Of a stretch of 64,000 nt of DNA, positions 10,451 through 28,548 are shown in pieces. Source of the stretch: Bettongia penicillata ogilbyi. Its lineage: Eukaryota > Chordata > Mammalia > Diprotodontia > Potoroidae. Where the stretch lies: the NCBI GenBank assembly GCA_023548195.1, contig JAJHZJ010000251.1, positions 186,001-250,000 on the forward strand. Direction: 5' to 3'. Position numbers and translations under genes: made by a program. The first letter of the stretch is position 1. Every line of letters starts with the position of its first letter. Below the pieces are notes generated by a model that was not told the DNA's origin, searched no databases, and saw only the letters and a list, made by a program, of their open reading frames with translations.

Positions 10451-12120
10451 AAAGGGGAAAAATTGTTGAACACACACATACATATATGCACAAATAAAAT
10501 AACCTGAAAATACCCCTTCTCCCAAAAAAAACCCCCACAATATTATTGTTTTATTTGTATGCACTTGGCTATGGACTTGGGGCAACCATGACTGCTCTGT
10601 TCTTTGTTCACTCGTCAGAGACAGAGACAATGTTTCACAGGATTAGGGTGCAGCCATGCCTTCACAGTCGCCAAAGGAGCAGCTCTCCTCAGAATCTGAT
10701 TAGGCTTGTAGCTTTTATAATTCATCCCTAACTGCACAGTATGGTCTGATGTAGATAGGCCCCAATCTGTAAAAGGATGCCAAAAATTACCCGGACAGAG
10801 CAAAATCCAAATGGAAAGAACAGGTTCATTAAATAAGGGAGGTGGTGCGTTTTATATTTGACAAAACTTTCTTATTTTGTGATTGTTAATGAGGTCCCCT
10901 GGAATGTTTAGAATTGGATTCATTTTATTGAAAATAGAAAAAAATATTTATACACAATTTTTTCTGGGTCACAGCTGTTTTTGTGTTCAGATATTCCTTG
11001 AATGGTTGCTGTGCAGAAATGGAAGGATTTCAAATGAACAAAACCTTCCATGCAACTACAAATGGATATGAAAACAATGTCAGCCAGTGGAAAGAGAATG
11101 AGGTAAGAACCAGGTCTATAGATTGTCTTATAACAGGCATATGAGTAACCTCCTCTTTTCCATACACACTCTGAGAAAATCCCTCCCTCTCATTCATGGG
11201 GAACTCCTGGGATCCCTACAGGAAAAATCTGCATCCATACATAAGTGGGAACATGTGGACCTTGGGGGGCAAAAGACAGAGATACACAGTGGCATTCAGA
11301 AACTGGATCTTAAAGAGAATCTCATACACAGAAGCAATCAATGCCAGCTAGACATGATGAAATGGCAAGGAGCCAGTAGAGAAAGTGATAGAACTGGTAT
11401 ACTTTGCCCTTGTTAGTACTAGAGAAATTGGCACTTCAGGAAATCACATGCACCAAAAAAATGAGGAAGCAAAGAACCCCATTGAAAAGGAGCAACATAG
11501 ACATGTCCCTTTTCTGGTCCCACAAGTCATGTGACCTGGGGGTCACATGAGAAAGAGTTGAGAAAGAATTGCTTGATGCTCTCTAGAATGGTGAGGAGAG
11601 TTTTCCTGAGGGAAGGAAGGCTTAGTGAAAAACCCTTTCTACATTTTCAGGTTGGGTTAAATTAATCCTGCCCTATGGTAGTTGTCGGATTAACCTGAGT
11701 GCTTGTGGGAAACTGAGGGTCCTTTCAGAGAGAGAGGAATGATTCAGGTAATGACATCCTCAGCTTTTTCCTGAGTAGGGGCATGAGCCAGAGAAATTTT
11801 GTGAAAGACTCCCCCAAAAAATTATACTCAGGTTTTTCATGTCAGAGACTCAGGTCTAATTAACAGAATAATTTCAAATGTGAGGCTACCAAGAGACACA
11901 AGATTATTTTAATTAAGAAGGAGAGACTGGGAGGGACAAAGCAATGTAACTCAAAGGAACTGGTGGATTTAATTAAACAGTGCTACAAAACCGTCTATCT
12001 GTCCTTCAGCATTTCTGAAATTTTCTGAATCAGAAACTCCTTGCTCTCTCACCTGTAGGGGTTCCCTTATTAACCAAGGTCCTCTTACTACCCAGAAGAG
12101 AAGTTCCAAGTACCCCTCCC
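10451..12120. other. upstream flank of SFTPA, mostly unique
   Basis: No gene or clear repeat was recognised. This is the least repetitive stretch of the left third of the window, which suits the distal regulatory flank of SFTPA. Confidence 0.45.
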
Positions 12121-12128
12121 CTTCAACT

Positions 12129-12135
12129 CACTTGA
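12129..12135 (-). promoter_or_regulatory. candidate NKX2-1 (TTF-1) site upstream of SFTPA
   Basis: CACTTGA on the plus strand is TCAAGTG on the minus strand, the NK2-family core. It lies about 170 bp upstream of the inferred transcription start. A second TTCAAGG-type site follows at about 12139. Mammalian SFTPA promoters are known to depend on NKX2-1 sites clustered in this distance range. The site match is seen; its use is inferred. Confidence 0.4.
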
Positions 12136-12272
12136 ATGTTCAAGGGAAGATATTAAATGTGTAAACAAAAGGTTTTTTTTTTTCCTTCCCCTCTACCTAA
12201 CACTTTCTGGAAACTCTTATGACCAGATTTTTCCTTCAGGTACAGGATGTAAATACGTTGCATTACAAACAG

Positions 12273-12279
12273 TATAAAT
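12273..12279 (+). promoter_or_regulatory. TATA box of SFTPA
   Basis: TATAAAT lies 30 bp upstream of a short exon that ends in a consensus donor. A TATA-driven start about 1.8 kb upstream of the ATG exon matches the usual layout of mammalian SFTPA genes. Confidence 0.65.
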
Positions 12280-12302
12280 GGGACCATTAGCTTCTCCTTC
12301 CT

Positions 12303-12324
12303 GACACTGCCTGGAAGAAGAGGG
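12303..12324 (+). other. SFTPA1: 5' UTR exon 1 of SFTPA (inferred)
   Basis: The start is placed about 30 bp below the TATA box, and the exon ends GAGGG|GTAAGT, a near-perfect donor. Its partner is the acceptor CTTGCAG at 14132-14138. The length is short but similar to the first untranslated exon in other mammals. A further untranslated exon inside the following intron cannot be excluded. Confidence 0.55.
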
Positions 12325-14138
12325 GTAAGTGTCAGTTACTTAAACTCTGAAATATTTCTGGATTTCTCTATATCCAGGGCATTTATCCCTCCCCCACCCC
12401 CCGAGTTGGCTAAGGGATATGGGGATGAGGGCAAATGGAAAGGTGGTATTGGGAACCAAGTAACAGCAGACACAGCTATGCTGAGGTGCTTGTGGGAAGG
12501 AATAGTATGGTGGGATACAGGGGAAAGCAGAAAGGCTTCCTTGTATAACATCTCCCCACTTGTCTGCCACAATACCTGAAATTTCCACCATTAGATAGTC
12601 ATTCCTTTTGGGACCAAGGAATGGTATCATTCAAAGTCTTCTGGAGGGCCAACATATTGAGCTATTATCAACTATAAAACTAATGCCCATCAGGACCCTT
12701 TCGTTGTGGCTGAACACTGAGAAAATTTCCTGCACAAGAAAAAGCATCCAAGGTAAGTTCTGAATAATAGATGCAGTGGAAAAACCTGCAGATGGGATGC
12801 TGAAGTGGGGAGCCCTGGGTAGCATTCAGGAAATTCACAGGCAAGGTACTCAGCGAGAAAAGGAGACAGGTAGGTAAGATGGAGCTTCAGAAATACAATA
12901 GCAAGGAAAAACTTTATCTCCATGGATTTTTTCTTTCCCAATACTTAACCTACATCTCCCTATAGACCTCATAACCAAAAAGTTACCAAAAGTAGAATTC
13001 TCCCAATCATTTGCCTATACAGTTAGCATTAATAATGAGGAAAATTATGGAATTTGGGGAGAAGGAATGGGAACTGTCTCAATGGTGAAGTTAGTTTCAA
13101 GGAAGTATTGCCCAGAAACTCAACGTAAGTAGCAACTCATTGATTTGGCCAACTTTCTGATAGATGATGGTGTCAATGGGATTTTAATATTTCTGTGTCT
13201 CAGTTTCTTCAACTCTAAAGCAGGGATAATGAGCCCCTCCTAGATCTAAAATTTTATGATTCCTTTATCCCTACTGGCAGCCCACCTTATAATCTAATAG
13301 TGTTTGATACAAACTCTTTTCTCTACATATATTCCCAAAGCATTTAATATTCTTTACAGCCCCCTACAAGTGTAGGGGATTCTTACATCCCAGTTTCCTT
13401 ATCTACTGTTTTCAGTTCAAAATGAGGGAGTTTAGGTTGGATAAGATATAAGGTTGTTTCAGCTCTAAACCCTATGCACCTCTATGGAAGTGGTATTATT
13501 TTCCTTTGGGCACAAAGGCAACAGAATACAGTGGGTAAAGCAGTGACTTTGAAGTCAGAGGACTAGTTTTTAATGCTGCCTCTGATATGTATTACCTCTA
13601 TGACCTTGGGCAAGTACCAACTTCTTAGGACCTCAGTTTCTTCATCTATAAAATGAGAGGACTGGACTAGATGAGTTCCAGCACTAAATATATGATCTTA
13701 ATTTTACAGTTGAGGAAACTGAGGCCAAAAACATATAATGCCTAAAATCACAGAGCAAGTTAGTAAACGAGCTGGGACCAGAATTCAGGTCTCCTCACTG
13801 CCAGCATTCTTTCTGCTGTTTCCTAGGGATCCTTAAAGGGTCCTTAAAGAGTAAAGCTTTAATGGTGAAATTGCAGGCAGCATCTGATTAGTAAGAAAAT
13901 CTGTAGAAAGGGGTACTGTTACCTTCTCAAGTGACCAATATCTCTGGTCTTCAAGGGGTGTACAATTCATCTGTGAAGATAGTTAGAGAGGTAATGGGGG
14001 CTAAGGGCAAAGGGGCCTCTCTCAAGCTGATTAGCTAGCATGGAGGCATAAAATGCAAGTTAGAATTTCAGAAAGGATGGTAGCCTCTTTATATTAGGAT
14101 CTATTCTGCTAAGCAAATACCTCCATTGACCCTTGCAG
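12325..14138 (+). other. SFTPA intron 1
   Basis: GT...AG intron, mostly unique. MIR-type SINE remnants lie at about 13525-13690 in plus orientation ('ctatgaccttgggcaag', 'cctcagtttcttcatc') and 13700-13810 in minus orientation ('acagttgaggaaactgagg'). Confidence 0.55.
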
Positions 14139-14152
14139 GTGGACCTGGAGCA

Positions 14153-19650
<5,498 letters not shown>

Positions 19651-20910
19651 GCCCCTTACCACGGCTTCATTTCCCAGGCTAAAGGGTAAAGGAAGTGCAG
19701 TTAATTGGCCATGACCTCTCCTCCCTCCCTTCTGGCCACTTATCTGCCTCTTCCAGGAAATTATTTTTTATGTCACTTTCCTTGTTTTGGACTCATTATA
19801 TCTCCCTAAAATGTTGGCTGCTAAGTTGTCTCTTCCAAACATAGACAATGTAATGTGGCAAAAATGACAATGGATGACTTGGAATCAGAGAACCAGTTCA
19901 GATTCTGTTCTAACTTACTTTGCCCTCTAGTAAATCACTTAACTCTAGACTTGATGCCTGAGTTTTTTAATCTGTATAGTAAGGGATTAGGTAGATAGAC
20001 AGACAGACAGACAGATAGATAGAGAGATAGATAGATGATAGATAGACAGAGAAATAGATGGATGATAGATAGACAGATAGATAGACAGAGACATACATGA
20101 TAGAGAGATTTGTGAAAGAGAGACAAAGATGCCTACATCTGTGATTCATCATTGTATGGATTTCCTGAAATGAAACTCCTTTCCTGCAAAGAGGTAGAAA
20201 TTAATTTGTAAGTTACCTAAAAGACAACTCATTTGTAATTTACTGCCTTACAGAGTTATCTGAGGGTGCTGAGAAGTTCCTTAAGTTGTCCACATTCCAT
20301 CAGCTTTGTCAGAAGTAAGATTTAATTGAGAATCTTCTGGGCTACAAGGCTTTATTCATTTCATATGCTGTCTTCTCAGGTATTATACTAACATCATATA
20401 TTTTATAAGACTTTTTACTTTTTCAAAGTGCTTCCACATTATGGACTGATGCAAGTTTTCCTGTGATGAAATGTGTTCGCTTCCCAATTAGAAGCCTGGG
20501 TGGAGAAGGTAACAATCAATGTACAGTCACAAGACAAGATAAAGCCACTGTTGAGTCCTCTTCCAGGAATACATTTCTCTTTCCACTTTCTTCTACTTAT
20601 TAGAATCCTACATGTCCTTCGTGGCCCAACTTGATTCCCACCTCTCCCATAAAACCCTTCCGGACTCTGCAGTCTCCAGTGATTTCCCCTTCTCTGAATT
20701 CTTGAAGCAGTTATAACTCTGTATCCCTCAAATTCATCCTCATTGCCTGGTCATGATAATAAATGCTTCCAGTGGGTGTGTCTTAAACCCTCAATTAGAT
20801 TGTAAGCCTGAAGGGCAGGAAATTTTTATTCCCTTATAATCCTCACGGTGCCAAGCACTAGGCTAGGCAACCAGAAGACAGTCAATAAACGCATATTCAG
20901 TAACTGAATG
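19651..20910 (+). other. SFTPA1: SFTPA 3' UTR with two possible poly(A) signals
   Basis: AATAAA occurs at 20758-20763 and 20884-20889, about 1.1-1.25 kb after the stop, giving a transcript near 2 kb like other mammalian SFTPA mRNAs. Both signals lie in an L2-like tail (about 20580-20920: 'gattgtaagcctgaagggc', 'caagcactaggctaggc'). A (TAGA)n microsatellite occupies about 19990-20098. Confidence 0.6.
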
Positions 20911-21445
20911 AAAATTGATTAATCCAATTGATCTATGTTCTTAGTCCATCTCCTCTGAGCAATTATCCTGGAGAGACTGATCAGCATTTCTGATTTCTCT
21001 CATAATACCCTTCTGGAGATGCCATTCTAAGCAATTAATCTCTCTGTACCTCAGTTTTCTTATCTGTAACATGAAGGATACAGACCAATCCAAAACCTAC
21101 CTTCTCCAGGAATTGTTCACTAAATACTAAATATGATCAAACTCAGAAACTCATAGAATTTTTGAGGTACAAATGAACTTAGAGACTATTTCATCCATAT
21201 CATTCATGGAACAAATAAGGAAACTGAGGTTCAATGAGATTTATTGATTAAATGGGGCACTATAGAAGACAGATCATTGGATTTGAAACCAAACTGAATT
21301 CAAGCCTTGGCTCTACCATCTATAACCATCAAAACTTAAAACAACTCACTAAACTTTCCAAAACTCAGTTTCCTTATATGTTCAAACAGAGATAATGAAT
21401 AATACCTACCCTGAGGATATCTTATAGCATTGTTCAAATTAAAAT
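20911..21445. other. intergenic, MIR remnants
   Basis: A MIR-like minus core lies at about 21150-21245 ('aaataaggaaactgaggttc') and a plus copy at about 21260-21440. No gene was seen. Confidence 0.55.
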
Positions 21446-21449
21446 GTCA

Positions 21450-21890
21450 ACCCTGGCAGAGAGCTCAGTAGCCATCCTGAAAAAATATCCCCATACAACT
21501 TATCCCACAAGAGGTCAACCAGCCTTTGCTTGAACATTTCTAATAAGAAGAAAAGAACCCATCTCTTTCCAAAGCAGCCCATCCCACTTTTCAATGACTC
21601 CAATTGTCAGGAAGTTTTCTGTTTTGTTTTCCCAACATCAAGCCTAACCTAAAGTTGCCTCTTTGCAACCCATGCTCATCACTATGGTTTCTATCCTCAG
21701 GGATCAAGTAGAGCAAATCAAGTCTCATTTCCACATGATAGCCTTTAAGAGCCATTATATCCCCTCTTAGTCTTCCTTCTCTAGACTAAGAGATCCAGGT
21801 CCTTCAACCAATCATCATATAGCTTGAACTTGAAGTCTTTCAATTGAGATAAGAATGTGACAGCTACTATGATGGGCTGAATATAGGTTA
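21450..21890 (-). repeat. CR1/L3-type LINE 3' end
   Basis: Reverse-orientation landmarks are 'gaagttttctgttttgttt', 'catgatagcctttaagagcc', 'agtcttccttctctagac' and 'aggtccttcaaccaatc'. It belongs to the same family as 8000-8420 on the other strand. Confidence 0.7.
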
Positions 21891-21934
21891 TCCATGAAAA
21901 CAAAATCTCTTTGAAAAGCTATATATGTGTCTGT

Positions 21935-22095
21935 ACAGAGATATGAATATATAGACATGTATATCTGTATATACACATCCACATATATATATATACATAT
22001 ACATATATACACAGATATACCCATATATTATATATATATATATATACACATACATGCATGTGTGTGCGTGTGTGTCTGTGTTTGTGTCTACGTAT
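21935..22095. repeat. TA/CA/TG microsatellite
   Basis: Interrupted (TA)n, (CATA)n and (TG)n directly upstream of a SINE head. Confidence 0.85.
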
Positions 22096-22103
22096 ATACA
22101 CAT

Positions 22104-22375
22104 GAGGCAGCTAGGTGGTGCAGTAGACAAAACACTGGGCCTGGAATCCGGAAGATTCATCTTCCCAAGTTCAAATCTAGCCTCAGACAATTACTAGCTG
22201 TGTGACTCTCCACAAATCACCTAACCCTGTTTGTTTCAGCTTTCTCATCTGTAAAATGAGCTGGAGAAGGAAATGGCAAACCACTCCAGTATCTCTGCCA
22301 AGAAAAGCCCAAATGGAGTCATAAAGAGTAAACTATAACAAGAACAATAAAAAAAACCCAACTCAACAACAAAAT
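22104..22375 (+). mobile_element. tRNA-derived marsupial SINE
   Basis: It begins gaggcagctaggtggtgcag and has 'gttcaaatctagcctcagac', 'aaaatgagctggagaagg', 'gcaaaccactccagtatc' and 'gagtcataaagagt', then an A-rich tail (aataaaaaaaacccaac). Confidence 0.8.
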
Positions 22376-23229
22376 ATGTAGCCATACACATACATATAAA
22401 GGTGTGTATATAAACTCTCTCCCCCTCAAAAAAATATCAACCCCAGCTATCACAATGAGTCAGTTTTGGTGGGAAAGGATAGCCTGTTATAATACATGTC
22501 AAACATTTTGGAACCATAAAGCATGGTGTAAACATAAGCTATTTTTGTCTAAAATGGCCCATTTTTTGATGATGGAGAGAGAATCCTGTGTTCCATGTTC
22601 TTTGTGTCGCTCCATCCTTCTCTCTCCTTCTTCTGGTCTCCTCCACCACCTATCATCTAGACCACCCAACACAGTCCTGAAGTGTTCTCTGGTTATTTTA
22701 TATGCATAAGTCTTGTTTCTCCAGCTATAATGTGTGTACTTTGAGAGCAGGCATCATACCAAAGGGAAAGTCATGCTGTGTGTCCATCATACTCTTTGCC
22801 TGCATTAGTTTTATTACTGATTAGGACATTATGTGTCAGAGCCTGGCAACTAGAAGAGAAGGAAAGAGACAATCAGGGTGACAGTAGCAAGTCTCCTTCA
22901 AGAAAGAGAAAAAGAGACCCATTCCAGCACAGTTTAGTGAAAAGAATATTAGCGTAGGAGTCAGGAGACTTACGTTTGCTTCTGATGTGATATGGTGACC
23001 TTGTACCAAGCCAGTTCCTCTTTCCACAGTCTCAATTTCCCCCTATTTAAAATGAGTTGATTGGACTAGAGCTCTGACAACTTTTCAGGACTACTTTTTT
23101 CCATTAGTTACTTTCAGCAAAGTAGAATAAAAAGAATCTATCACTACAAACCATGACTCCTTGGCAGCACTGGCAAGTTTTAACACTTAAGAACATACAA
23201 CTAAAAGGTATACTCAAAATCAACTCAAT
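22376..23229. other. intergenic, no gene recognised
   Basis: It contains an L2-like scrap (about 22690-22800) and a MIR-like plus copy (about 22930-23080). The 101-codon frame at 22404-22709 has no coding support. Confidence 0.45.
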
Positions 23230-23990
23230 TCATTATGTGAAAATGTTCATTACATTATCAGAGATGAGAACAGTCAGAATTGTAGGGACTGCAGTAAAAT
23301 AGGCATGTGACTGCATCACATCAATCAAGATGTGAATTAGTTCAACAATTGTAGAAAGCAATTTGAAATTACTCTGAAAAATAACAAAAATAGCCACATC
23401 CTTTGACTCAAAGATCCCTCTGTTAAGTATCAATTCCAAGGAGGTAAGAGAGAAATAAAGATACCATATGTGCCAAATCAGCAAAACTGCTTATAGTTTC
23501 AAGGAACTAGAAACTACATCAATGTCCATTGATGGGTAAATAACTAAACAAATTGTGGTATATAAATGTAATGGAATATTATTGAGCTATATGAAATTAT
23601 GGATTTGAAGAATACAGAGAAAAGATAAGACTTCAAAGAATTATGAATAAAATGAGCATATACAGGAAAAAAATAGACATAATCACAACAGTAACAAACA
23701 CAGAAAGAACAAAAACAACAAAATGGGATCAACATTGTGTAGCTATGACTGAAATTGAACCTCAAGAAAAGACAAACACATACTTCCCTACTTTGCAGAT
23801 GTGAGGAACGATTGGTGTGGAACATAGCATATACTGTTGGACTCACCTGATGTGTTGGTAAGTCATGAAAAAAAAAATTCTCCCCCTTTTTTTACTCTTT
23901 GATACAAAGGATGGAGGGGCAAAAGAGAGGGATATGTCCAAAAATGATGGTGCTATGAAAATAAGAGATATCCACATTTTTAAAAATTAA
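23230..23990 (+). mobile_element. 5'-truncated L1, ORF2 3' end
   Basis: The nucleotide order matches the conserved end of mammalian L1 ORF2: 'attagttcaacaattgtag', 'cctttgactcaaagatccc', 'catcaatgtccattgatggg' and 'tggaatattattgagc'. It is decayed with stops in all frames. Confidence 0.65.
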
Positions 23991-25635
23991 GAAAATAAGT
24001 TTGGGGGTCTTATTGATGTTGCTTGCTGAACCTACAATTTCAATGAGAGGTGGGATTCTAGGTATGAGAACTCTATGGATATAGCACAGACACTAGTCTG
24101 TAATTTACAAACTTAGAAAGCTGCCTGGGGCACTGGGAGATGAAGTAACTTGCCCATAGTCACACAGCTGGTATGTGTCAGAGTTAGGACCTGAATCAAG
24201 GCCTTCCTGACTATTAGGCTAGTCCTCAAACCACTGTGCAACACTGCCTATCATGAAGTAATAAAGACAAATTCAGGTGAGTTTGAGAGTAAATCAGTTA
24301 CTATAGAAAATGTATTTTAAAACCTCTACATTTTAATGTGCTAGGATAAAGCCACGGACACTCCAACCCAATTCTGGTTCTGCCCCAGTTTTGTGTTTCA
24401 GTTCTGTCACCTTCTTGTTGTGTGACCTGAGGCAAATCAATGATGGGAAGGATGTTTCTGCATTCTATTTCAAAGCAATGTAGACAAAAGCCTTTGGTAA
24501 ATCATGAAGTGCTACGTAAACATGAGCAATAATTTTTATGCCAAAATCATAGATAGTCCTGTAAATTCCTCTGCCATAAAATCATTAGAGACTTCCCTAG
24601 TTATTCTAGCTATAGCACTGAATTTCTTCAATGTTTTCTGCCCATGAGACAGAAGTAGGTAATGTACTTTGTCTAAGCTTTAATTATATTGATTCAGGGA
24701 GGGGAGGGCCCTTTTCTCATCCAACAGACCAGGACACTTTCCAGAGCTGACACTACTGAAAGCAGAGAGAGCACTGGATAACTTCAACCAATATAGTGTG
24801 TCAAAGTCCTGAATTGTTTGGGGGGACGAGAAGGATAAAAAAGAAGGTGGTGGAAAGGGGAAAGGTGGGGAGAGAAAAAAGGAAAAACAAGAGGGACAGA
24901 TAGGGAAAGTAGATTGGAGCACTTTGATTCAGAGGCCCTGTTCTTAAGTTTCATATTTATTGATGGGTGTATCTGAGCAAGACTATAAGGAAGTCTGAGT
25001 ATTTCCTTGCTGCAGGTGAATGCTCAGGTATAGATTCAATTCATTGCCAAAGCCTTGGGGGTCATCAGACGAGAGTCTAAAGCCACAATGTGAATGGAAG
25101 CCCTTGAGAATATACAAAGTCAAAAAGTCTTCACTGTAGAACCCAACACAACCCTATTCTTTCCATCAACCATGGCAGAAAGAGAGCACAGGATCACAGA
25201 TTTAGAGAAAGGAACTTAGATGTCACTTAATCATGAATCATAAATTTAGAACTAGAGCCTTAGAGCCCGTAAAATCCACTCTCTCATTTTATAAATGAGG
25301 AAACTGACGCTGGGAGACAGGATAAGTGATGAGTCACACAGCTAGTAACCATCTGAGGCAGGTTGAACTGGGGCTAGTTCTGAGACAGTCCCTGCACTGT
25401 AGAATACAACAGGAGTCAGGAAAGGATGGTGACAGGACTTCTCCACTGGCCATCTGTTGATTCTCCAACTCAAAAAAAAAAAAAGAACACTTTTGTTTGG
25501 GTCTGTACTGAGAAATAGCCATGGAAGGAGAAAGACCCAAAAGAGGGAGAAAAACAGCATTGTTCATTCAGGATGCAGAAAACTTCAGTGCTGAACGCTT
25601 AAATCCCTATCCTCCCACCTAGAAAATGAGAGGAA
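23991..25635. other. intergenic, old MIR fragments
   Basis: Minus MIR cores lie at about 24110-24245 ('ttgcccatagtcacacagc') and about 25285-25380 ('aaatgaggaaactgacgc'). The rest is unique with no supported exon. Confidence 0.5.
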
Positions 25636-25892
25636 GGTGGGAAGAGGCAGAGGAGAGAAGAAGGAAGAGAAAAAGAGAGGAAGAGGAAAGAAAGAGAAAG
25701 AAGGAAAGAGGGAGAGACAGAGAGACAGATACCTAGAGAAAGAGCAAGAGAGGAAAAGGGAGAAGGATAGGAGGGAGGGAGAGGGAGGTGGAGAGGGAGA
25801 GGCAGAGAGAGGGAGAGGGGGAGAGAGAAGGAAAGAGGGAGGAGGAGGGAGAGGGGGGACAGGGAGAGGGGGAGAGGGGGAGAAAGAGAAAG
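25636..25892. repeat. long GA-rich purine tract
   Basis: More than 250 bp is almost all A/G on the plus strand (GAGA, GGAGG, GAAAG units). It produces spurious 112-118 codon frames on both strands rich in Arg/Glu or Leu/Ser/Pro. Confidence 0.9.
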
Positions 25893-26726
25893 ATGCATGT
25901 GTTCTTTCAGCGAATTACAAGGAATGCACCCAAGCAAGACGAATCAGATCAGCCCATTTGAAAGCTCCTGATACTTCAGCCAAGGCTCACTAACAAGAAG
26001 CTATCTCTTTAAGAAGGAAAGCAAAAGGTAACCCAGAACAACACCTACCTACGTACTCCACCCTCAGTATCAGCCTCCTCTTGCTAAAGGACAAACCTTC
26101 TTCTCATTTAGATTTCTTTCACTGAAGGCAGATTGGGGAGGTAAGAAATGGATAAAAATATGTTTTATTTCTTGGTTAGCTGGGAGGTGGTTTTCTTTTC
26201 TTTTGTTTTAAGAAACAAATGGAATCCAGTGCAGGTTGAAAAAGCAAACTTTGAATTCTCTGAACGCATCCCTAATGTCTATAGAATGAATCCAGGGAAG
26301 CTGGGGGAAGACAATGTAAGGCAGATTCCAGTATTTTTTTAATGAACGGGTTAAGTTGGAACTGAAGGGAAAGTCCCAGTGGAAGAAAAGGAAGGCAAAG
26401 GAAATCAACTAATTGAAATTGGACATCACATTGGACACTGGGGATACTAAACCTAGAGAGCATTAGACTCAGACTCAAAGAACAGCAAAGTTGAAAGGGA
26501 TGTTTAAGCCCATTTTTTCCAAACTCCTCAACTTACACATGAGGAAACTGAGGCCCAGTGAGAAAAAAAATGATTTGCCCAATGGTTAAACAGTTAGCTA
26601 GAGCCAGGGCCAGAATCAATGTTTTCTGGCTTCAGTCTTATGTTCTTTCCCACACACCCCCTCTGCTTCCTTATGTTTCACTTGAGCCAAGTTTGTAGAA
26701 ATATATCTTAATCATTTGGTAACTTG

Positions 26727-26796
<70 letters not shown>

Positions 26797-27066
26797 CTCT
26801 TAGAATCTTGGGGTTTCATATGTGGAAAAGTTGACTGCATAATATACCATAACCACACACATCTAGTAAAAGATAAATGAGCCAGACAGCTGTGGTACAG
26901 GGTTTGCAAAATCAGGTCTGCATAACATAAACCTTTATTTGGATTTCAAACAAGTCCCTTGTGATATCTGTAGATGAAATTTTTGTTGCCATTCTTTTAT
27001 CTGCAAACATTAGCAAATGTGTCAGATTTTAAGAGATTTTATCTGGAAACTATACAGGGCTGAGCC

Positions 27067-27113
<47 letters not shown>

Positions 27114-27935
27114 AGATCCTAAGCACTTTCTGCATCCCCCTGAGCACTGTTGCTTCTCTCTGGAGACTCAGAAATGCCAACTCAAATATAAGGTCAAATC
27201 TGCCCATTTACTCATCATGGGTCATCTGCTAGTATTGCTCTATGGTACACAACACTAGAACCCAGGGCTCCTATTCACTTTCCACAGTGCCATAGTTAGA
27301 GGCTGCCCACCATGGACCTGACATGGCATTAGCTCCAAGAATCCATACTTTGAACATGATAACTATATCCACAGATCCTTCCTTTCTACCTACATTCCAG
27401 AGACACAGCCAATGATCCATACTCTTCATATCTTTTCCTCAATCTGCTCCATTCTATCAAAAAAAATCTAAGAACCTTCTCTCCCCCATAACCATTTAAG
27501 ACACCAGCTCATTGTATCTATTTTACTACTGTATACCAGGAGTTAGGAAGATGCCTGATCTCTCTTTTATGATTCAGATTCTTGATTTTTTATTTGCTTC
27601 AGTGGGATAGAGCATGATAAACAACTACAGTAAAAAGTGACATCATTCTCAGATAGCCATCTGTCTCACCTGTCTTCTCCTGGAGACCTCAGTCTTAACA
27701 AGAGCTCCCTGAAATCAAGCCACACGTTGTTTTGTACAATCAAACTCACTAGGATATATACCATGGCTCTCAATGGAATATCCCCATTACCAAGGTTCCT
27801 AGAAGTCTGATCTGAAAGGTGCAGCTATGATAAAGGAGTGTCATACTATCGATACAAGAACCAGATGAGGGGAATGACAAACAGTGTTACCTAAAGAATG
27901 GAAAAAAAAAACATTGAATTTGGCAGCAGAGAACC
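25893..27935. other. intergenic with microsatellites
   Basis: A minus MIR lies at about 26520-26640 ('acatgaggaaactgaggcc'). A (TC)n tract lies at about 26729-26796 and (CA)n at about 27071-27111. Otherwise it is unique with no gene recognised. Confidence 0.55.
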
Positions 27936-28280
27936 TGGGTTGTAATTATGGCTCTTTGATAGTATTAATTGATAATTAATCTGGGCTCTAGTTTTCCTCA
28001 TCTATAAAATGAAAGAATTGGACTAGATCAATGATTTGTAAGTTGGGGCCTGTGAACTTGGTTTCTTAAAAAATATTTTGGTTACTGTATTTCAATAAAA
28101 ATGGTTTCCTTTGTCATCCATCCTAAGTATTTTATTTTATGAATTCAAAAACATTATTCTGAGAAGGGATCCATAGGCTTCGCCAGACTTGACAAAGTGG
28201 ACCACTTCATGACATGGAAAATTGTTCCATGTTTCTAACCTAAGTAATCTCTAAAATAATCTCTCTTTGGCAGTTTAAGG
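27936..28280 (+). repeat. MIR remnant and unclassified interspersed repeat
   Basis: A MIR-like 'cctcatctataaaatg' block is followed at about 28030-28205 by 'ggggcctgtgaacttgg' and 'attattctgagaagggatcc'. The latter is the same unclassified repeat as in SFTPA intron 2. Confidence 0.5.
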
Positions 28281-28284
28281 ATAA

Positions 28285-28548
28285 TTTTTGTTGTGGTTGT
28301 TCAGTTGTTTTCAGTTGTCTCCAACTCCTCATGACCTCAGTTGGGGTTTTCTTGGCAGTGCTACTGGAGTGGTTTGCCATTTCCCTCTCCAACTCATTTT
28401 ACAGATGAGGAAACTGAGACAAACAGGGTTAAGTGACTTGCCCAGAGTCATACAACTAGTAAATGTCTGAGGTCAAATTTGAACTCAGGAGAATGGGTCT
28501 TCCTGATTATACGGGCTGGGCGTTCACCACTGGGCCACCTAGCTGCCC
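28285..28548 (-). mobile_element. tRNA-derived marsupial SINE, minus
   Basis: Tail 'gttgtggttgttcagttg', then 'ttttacagatgaggaaactg' and 'gggttaagtgacttgccc'. It ends in the reverse head 'gggccacctagctgccc'. Confidence 0.85.

Noticed and set aside
14126..14152. An upstream in-frame start for SFTPA (TTG at 14126)
   Set aside because: It precedes the splice acceptor at 14138, so it is intronic. The ATG at 14153 matches the human start position.
25599..25993. 112-118 codon frames in the second GA tract
   Set aside because: Same cause: homopurine sequence lacks stops by composition.
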